Source of the DNA: GCA-2748575 sp033722575
GTDB taxonomy: Bacteria; Pseudomonadota; Gammaproteobacteria; Pseudomonadales; Ketobacteraceae
NCBI GenBank assembly: GCA_033722575.1
Contig: JAWVYU010000142.1
Location: forward strand, 1-12,023
DNA: 12,023 nucleotides
Direction: 5' to 3'
Shown here: positions 8,093-12,023 of the stretch, piece after piece
Layout: every line of letters begins with the position of its first letter
How positions within the stretch are numbered: the stretch's first letter is position 1
Notes under the pieces: model-generated
The model's database searches: none
Told to the model about the DNA's origin: nothing
The model's input: the letters and a program-made list of their open reading frames with translations, nothing else
Translations under genes and position numbers: made by a program

Positions 8093-9493
8093 TTATACGA
8101 TCAGTTTTTCCTTGATACGTTTGCTCGCGCTTTCCAGTGCCTGAATGACGCGATCCTTGTCATAGTTACGGATCTTATCGATATCCACATACATGGTAAA
8201 GCCGTCCAGCTCACACTCCACAAAGCTTTGTGAAGCCCCGAGTTCCTTACGCAGATCGACAATCTCAAAAATGGGTACAGGCTTGCTGAAGCCTTTCACA
8301 TTTATCTGGCCACGGTCACGGCACATAACTGTATCACGTACCAGGTTATAGGTACTTTCGGAGATCAGGATTTCCTCTGGCTGCGCTACGCTTTCCAGGC
8401 GGCTGGCCAGATTGACCTCTTTGCCGATGATGGTGTAGTCCATGCGTGTTTCCGCGCCGAAATTACCCACCGTGCAATAACCGGTGTTAATCCCCATACG
8501 CACCTGAAGCGGCTTGTTGATACCGTGCTGTCGCCAACGCTGGCGCAGCATTTTCATACGCTTGCGCATTTCGATCGCCATAGAGACGCAGGCTATGGCG
8601 TCCTGTTTATGGCCGCGGGAGGTGGGGTCGCCAAAAAAGATCAGAATGGCATCACCCACAAATTTGTCGATGGTGCCACCGTATTTGAGGGCGATCCGCG
8701 ACATTTCGGTAAAGTAGCTGTTCAGGAGTTCGGTGAGTGCCTCTGGTTGCAGCTCCTCGGAAATCTCTGAGAACCCCTTGATATCAGAAAAGTACACCGA
8801 CAGTTTTTTGCGCTGAGTCTGGAGCTTGACATCCGTCTGGCCAGAGAAAATCGATCCCCATACCTGGGGTGGCAGGTACTTCGCCAGCTTGCGTGACAAG
8901 GTGGCCGACTCCGATTGCTTTCTTTCCAGCTCTTTCTGTGCGGTCAACAGGGAGCGCGCCTGTTTGAACGAAAAATAGGAAAGCACGGTGACGTAGCCCA
9001 CGGTGGCAATACTGACGGTGACGATAAAGGACAGCTCGGGTACTTTGTAATCAATGTCCGGGAGGCCAAAAATAACCATGGCGACAGCACACCCGATAAA
9101 CATGGCGCCTATGCAGGCGCCCCAGCCCCGCAGGCCTCCCAGGGTCATGATGCCGGCGCTGGCGGTGAGGAAAAGAAACAGCGTGGGGATGGCACTGAAA
9201 TTCATGAGCACGAAAGCGCCGCCGCAGATGGAGGCGTCCAGCAGTAGCAGAGAGGCATCAGTAGCCACAGGGTAGCGATCCCGCAGTGGTCGGGTGAAAT
9301 AGTGGGAGAGTACGGGGTAGAGCAGTGCGACCGGAATGAGCCACCACAGCTCCGGATCAAAGAACTGGGTATAGAGCCCGATGCCGAAGGTGGTGGCACC
9401 CACTAAATAGGCCAGGAACCGCACCATCTGTGGCGGCAGATCCTTGTTATACGCCTCCAGTGGTGCCAAATCGAGATCAACCTGGTTGGTCAT
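8093..9493 (-). CDS. cyaB: Class III adenylate cyclase with MASE2-like membrane domain (CyaB-like)
   Basis: This 466-residue protein makes cAMP from ATP at the inner membrane. Residues about 24-175 form a multi-helix membrane domain of MASE2 type, followed by a short linker helix (about 176-205) and a class III catalytic domain (about 228-412). Catalytic residues are all visible: metal ligands Asp237 (FSDIKGFS) and Asp281 (KFVGDAILIFFG), adenine-selecting Lys277 and Asp352 (RMDYTIIG), and transition-state Asn361 and Arg365 (NLASRLE). The Lys/Asp pair indicates ATP rather than GTP as substrate. Overall order and motifs match Pseudomonas aeruginosa CyaB, whose cAMP feeds the CRP homologue Vfr. 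A roughly 50-residue tail after the catalytic domain (YVDIDKIRNYDKDRVIQAL) is not part of the core cyclase fold. AAGGA five bases before the ATG supports the start. It heads a two-gene unit with the AbgT transporter. Confidence 0.93.
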   Translation of the reverse strand: MTNQVDLDLAPLEAYNKDLPPQMVRFLAYLVGATTFGIGLYTQFFDPELWWLIPVALLYPVLSHYFTRPLRDRYPVATDASLLLLDASICGGAFVLMNFSAIPTLFLFLTASAGIMTLGGLRGWGACIGAMFIGCAVAMVIFGLPDIDYKVPELSFIVTVSIATVGYVTVLSYFSFKQARSLLTAQKELERKQSESATLSRKLAKYLPPQVWGSIFSGQTDVKLQTQRKKLSVYFSDIKGFSEISEELQPEALTELLNSYFTEMSRIALKYGGTIDKFVGDAILIFFGDPTSRGHKQDAIACVSMAIEMRKRMKMLRQRWRQHGINKPLQVRMGINTGYCTVGNFGAETRMDYTIIGKEVNLASRLESVAQPEEILISESTYNLVRDTVMCRDRGQINVKGFSKPVPIFEIVDLRKELGASQSFVECELDGFTMYVDIDKIRNYDKDRVIQALESASKRIKEKLIV

Positions 9494-9613
9494 AGGGTCC
9501 TTAGATTTTCGTACTTTGCGTCTTACAAACAGTGTAGCCGCCTATTTTTAGAATGGCTATGTTTGCAGGATTTTAACAGTAAAAAAACCAATGACTTCAG
9601 GTTCTTGCGTGCT

Positions 9614-10321
9614 TCAGGGGTGCTTGGCAATAACACGCAGAACAGGAATTGAACTCTGCTGCCGGCGTTTGCTGGGATACAGCATTTCCAGATACTGGCG
9701 GGACGGCATGTCAGCAGGGAAAAACCGGAGCACCTGCTCTATGGCACTTTTCTGACTGATCTGATGGCCAGGAGAGACCACCAGGGGATCCATCACTTCC
9801 AGCACCCGCAACAGCACGCTCTGATCCCAGGCATTTGCGCCCGCCGCCAGCCATTGGCCCCGCCTGCTGCTGAGATGGCTGATATCATCCCTTGGCCGGG
9901 GAGGACGGATACCGATAGTGGGAAGATTGGTGAAAAGCCCGATGTGGGATGCCAGTCCAAACGTCAGCTCTCCAGTGCGGCCACGTCCGTCGCAGATAAT
10001 CAGATCGGGAGTGTAAGGCAGCTTTTCGATGGCGGCGATGGCAGCCGGTGCCTTGCGAAATGACAGCATGCCTGGTACTCGCGGGAACGCCGTGTTCTTG
10101 ATGGCGTGCTTGCGCTCTATGATATTGCCTTCTTTCGCTGAATATAGCATTACCGTTGCCGTTTCCGAACCGTCAGCATCGCTGGGATGGACTTCAACCC
10201 TGGCGATCAGCTCCGGTGGAGGGCAGCTGCCTTCTGTAATGATCCAGGCGGAAAGATTCCTTTGAATCGCTTTGGCCTGCTCAACAGTGACCGACCATGA
10301 ATGCAACGGATTTGTTTTCAT
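9614..10321 (-). CDS. nfi: Endonuclease V family protein with altered active site
   Basis: This 235-residue protein aligns along its length with endonuclease V (E. coli Nfi, 223 residues), which cuts DNA 3' of deoxyinosine. Conserved framework: PPELIARVEV (35-44), VPGMLSFRKAPA (82-93), PDLIICDGRG (105-114), ASHIGL (124-129), PTIGI (134-138) and SPGHQIS. However, key residues differ. The first catalytic Asp (GADVG in E. coli) is Glu43; the catalytic Glu of the LSFRE motif is Lys90; the wedge tyrosine of PYIP is Arg81 (PRVP); and the lysine after PTIG-V-A is Pro140. Only the third acidic residue, Asp111, remains. The reading frame is intact, so this is not a decaying pseudogene; it may bind DNA or RNA without cutting, or use different chemistry. 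It is monocistronic with its own promoter. Confidence 0.82.
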   Translation of the reverse strand: MKTNPLHSWSVTVEQAKAIQRNLSAWIITEGSCPPPELIARVEVHPSDADGSETATVMLYSAKEGNIIERKHAIKNTAFPRVPGMLSFRKAPAAIAAIEKLPYTPDLIICDGRGRTGELTFGLASHIGLFTNLPTIGIRPPRPRDDISHLSSRRGQWLAAGANAWDQSVLLRVLEVMDPLVVSPGHQISQKSAIEQVLRFFPADMPSRQYLEMLYPSKRRQQSSIPVLRVIAKHP

Positions 10322-10350
10322 TGGTTTTTTCGCAGGGTCGTTGGTACGTT

Positions 10351-10379
10351 ATTAGAGATGATCGCATTTTTCTGTGCAA
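10351..10379 (-). promoter_or_regulatory. Sigma70-type promoter of the endonuclease V-like gene
   Basis: On the minus strand TTGCAC (10379-10374) and TCTAAT (10356-10351) are separated by 17 bp. The -10 matches five of six consensus bases and the -35 four of six. Transcription would start about 20-25 bp before the ATG at 10321. Confidence 0.6.
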
Positions 10380-10488
10380 AAAACTGCGTAACACATCAAA
10401 TTCCTTACCGGTTTTGATATTCTTGCTGCTTATATTAATGGCTTTTCTTAGCTGAGTTCCCGAAATTACACAGGTGAATGGTTCCCCA

Positions 10489-11052
10489 ATGACAGTTGTT
10501 ATCGAGCGTATTCTTTCCCGTCAGTCCTGCCCCAAGCTGAAGGCACCCGCGCCTGACCGTGAGGAAATCCACAAAGTGCTGCAATGCGCCATGAAAGCTC
10601 CGGATCACGCCCGGCTGAAGCCCTGGCGGTTTGTGGTGATTACCGGATCCGCCAGGGACCGGCTGGGGGAACTGTTTGTGGACATCAAATCCGCTGAATT
10701 GGGCGAGCTGTCGGAATCCCAGCTTGAGAAGTTCCGCAGCAAGCCCCTGCGGGCACCCATGATTATCGTGGCTATTGCCGATGTGAAGCCTCACCCCAAA
10801 GTACCGCCCATCGAGCAGGTGATGGCGGTCAGTTGTGCTGTTCAGAATATGCAACTGGCACTGGACAGCCTGGGATACGGTGCCATGTGGCGCACCGGCG
10901 GCCTGGCATTTCATCCGCGGGTGGAAGCTTACTTCGGGTTGAAACCCGAAGATCAGATCGTCGGATTCCTGTACGTGGGTACCCCTGAGGCCTACGGCAA
11001 GCCCCCCGCGACGCAGCAAGTGTCTGAAACGACAGAGTTTTGGGGAGAATGA
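10489..11052 (+). CDS. ydjA: YdjA-type nitroreductase family flavoprotein
   Basis: From the ATG at 10489 the protein has 187 residues, close to E. coli YdjA (183), and aligns with it from the first residue (MTVVIERILSRQS against the E. coli MDALELLINRRS). An in-frame GTG at 10474 would add five residues not seen in the family; AGGTGA at 10472-10477 lies 11 bases before the ATG, a long but usable spacing. Landmarks are the FMN-contacting RQS (11-13), APDHARLKPWRFVVI (37-51), FRSKPLRAPMIIVAIA, the YGAMWRTGGLAFHP segment and DQIVGFLYVGTP. Family members are homodimeric FMN enzymes using NAD(P)H to reduce nitro compounds, quinones or enones; the natural substrate is unknown. It is divergent from the endonuclease V-like gene and is followed 68 bp later by the tRNA gene. 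Confidence 0.92.
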   Translation: MTVVIERILSRQSCPKLKAPAPDREEIHKVLQCAMKAPDHARLKPWRFVVITGSARDRLGELFVDIKSAELGELSESQLEKFRSKPLRAPMIIVAIADVKPHPKVPPIEQVMAVSCAVQNMQLALDSLGYGAMWRTGGLAFHPRVEAYFGLKPEDQIVGFLYVGTPEAYGKPPATQQVSETTEFWGE

Positions 11053-11063
11053 CCGGTAAAATA

Positions 11064-11092
11064 TTGATGTTTTGTCCAAAAGGCAGTACATT
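11064..11092 (+). promoter_or_regulatory. tRNA-Ser promoter
   Basis: TTGATG (11064-11069) and TACATT (11087-11092) are separated by 17 bp, and the -10 is followed by a GC-rich stretch ACGCGCC. That discriminator is typical of stable-RNA promoters under growth-rate (stringent) control. It would start transcription about 20 bp before the mature tRNA. Confidence 0.65.
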
Positions 11093-11097
11093 ACGCG

Positions 11098-11115
11098 CCT
11101 CCCTTTTCAGGGAGG
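11098..11115 (+). repeat. Short hairpin in the tRNA leader
   Basis: CCTCCC (11098-11103) and GGGAGG (11110-11115) are perfect 6-bp arms around a 6-nt loop. The hairpin sits between the presumed transcription start and the tRNA's first base, so it would form the 5' leader removed by RNase P. No T-run follows, so it is not a terminator. Confidence 0.5.
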
Positions 11116-11120
11116 TTTAC

Positions 11121-11450
<330 letters not shown>

Positions 11451-11480
11451 TTGTGACAACGCGCGGATGTGACCTATAGT
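11451..11480 (+). promoter_or_regulatory. Promoter of the 7TM-DISM sensor gene
   Basis: TTGTGA (11451-11456) and TATAGT (11475-11480) are 18 bp apart; GTGACA at 11453-11458 gives a 16-bp spacer as an alternative -35. The -10 matches five of six consensus bases. Transcription would start about 55 bases before the TTG start at 11541. Confidence 0.5.
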
Positions 11481-11528
11481 CTCGCGCTCATCGACCGCGT
11501 ATGCCGTGTAAGCGGATGTGCGCTATTT

Positions 11529-11533
11529 GGAGG
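11529..11533 (+). promoter_or_regulatory. Ribosome binding site that fixes a TTG start
   Basis: GGAGG lies 7 bases before TTG at 11541, the only plausible start codon at that distance in the frame encoding the sensor domain. No ATG or GTG in that frame is better placed. Confidence 0.65.
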
Positions 11534-11540
11534 AAAGCAT

Positions 11541-12023
11541 TTGTTCAGGTTTGCCAGTGACAGTTGTCGGGCTTTTGCCCAGGGCACTGGTGCGTTGAGA
11601 GTTCCGGCGCAGGCACACAGGCTGTTTTATAGCAGCAAGAGTTGGTTGTTTCTGCTGCAAGCGGTGCTATTGCTCGGATTTTCCCTAACTGCGCATGCCG
11701 TTGTGCAGCTGGATGACCAGGTGGAAAAACTGTCTGTCGGGCCGCATCTTTTCGTTTACGAGGACACCACTGGTAACCTTGAGTTTGCAGAGATAAAGCG
11801 CCGGGATTTCAGCGTTTACAGTAATACTGATCCTAATCCGGGTTTTACAGATTCGGTGTTTTGGGTACGGTTCTCGATTGCCGACAGGTCGAATGAGAAG
11901 CGGTGGGTGCTGCGGGCGGATTATCCACCGATGGACTCCATTGATGTGTATATGCCAGCGCCCGAAACAGCCGAAGGATACAGGGTTTATCATACCGGTG
12001 ATTCGAAAACCTTTGGCTCCCGC
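11541..12023 (+). CDS. 7TM-DISM extracellular-domain signalling protein (partial, 3' end missing)
   Basis: The frame from the TTG at 11541 is open for 161 codons to the right edge. Residues about 34-53 (SWLFLLQAVLLLGFSLTAHA) look like a signal peptide hydrophobic core ending in an A-x-A cleavage site, preceded by an unusually long polar segment of about 33 residues. The following part (HLFVYEDTTGNLEF, GFTDSVFWVRFSI, RWVLRADYPPMDSIDVYMP) has the pattern of the 7TMR-DISM extracellular domain 2, a periplasmic sensor fold thought to bind carbohydrate-like ligands. In known proteins it is followed by seven membrane helices and an output domain such as GGDEF, histidine kinase or cyclase; that part lies outside the window, so the output is unknown. 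GGAGG seven bases upstream supports the TTG start. Confidence 0.78.
   Translation, partial: MFRFASDSCRAFAQGTGALRVPAQAHRLFYSSKSWLFLLQAVLLLGFSLTAHAVVQLDDQVEKLSVGPHLFVYEDTTGNLEFAEIKRRDFSVYSNTDPNPGFTDSVFWVRFSIADRSNEKRWVLRADYPPMDSIDVYMPAPETAEGYRVYHTGDSKTFGSR

Noticed and set aside
11463..11520. Nine-base direct repeat GCGGATGTG (11463-11471 and 11512-11520) near the sensor promoter
   Set aside because: Short, only two copies and no symmetry; not enough to call a regulator site.

Overview
This window looks like chromosomal DNA from a free-living gammaproteobacterium. The evidence is close similarity at the protein level to Escherichia coli YadG, YadH, QueF and YdjA, a Pseudomonas-type CyaB adenylate cyclase with a MASE2-like membrane domain, an AbgT-family transporter, and a gammaproteobacterial tRNA-Ser(GGA) with an encoded CCA end. 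Base composition is moderately GC-rich and looks even throughout. I see no mobile element, CRISPR array, prophage or anti-phage module. The genus cannot be fixed from this sequence; a marine Pseudomonas/Marinobacter/Hahella-like lineage is a guess.

Layout, left to right. (1) 1-3061, minus strand: a TetR-type regulator followed by an RND exporter of the HAE3/MMPL type, whose last residues run off the left edge. A 31-bp near-perfect inverted repeat at 3109-3139, upstream of the regulator and facing the next operon, is the probable operator. (2) 3258-6577, plus strand: a histidine-phosphatase-like protein, the ABC-2 exporter pair yadG-yadH (ATGA overlap), then queF of queuosine biosynthesis about 100 bp further on. 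(3) 6596-9493, minus strand: a class III adenylate cyclase (cyaB-like) and an AbgT-family transporter only 3 bp apart, convergent with queF. (4) 9614-10321, minus strand: an endonuclease V family protein that has lost several active-site residues. (5) 10489-11052, plus strand: a YdjA-type nitroreductase, then a tRNA-Ser(GGA) gene with its own good promoter. (6) A gene-poor stretch of about 330 bp, then the start of a secreted or membrane 7TM-DISM sensor gene (TTG start, strong ribosome binding site) that runs off the right edge.

Most of this is ordinary core and peripheral metabolism, and no previously undescribed system stands out. The observations most worth a second look are the apparently inactivated endonuclease V homologue, the tight cyclase-transporter pair, the strong palindrome between the divergent TetR and phosphatase genes, and the unusual RHS/HD active-site combination in the phosphatase-like protein beside yadGH.
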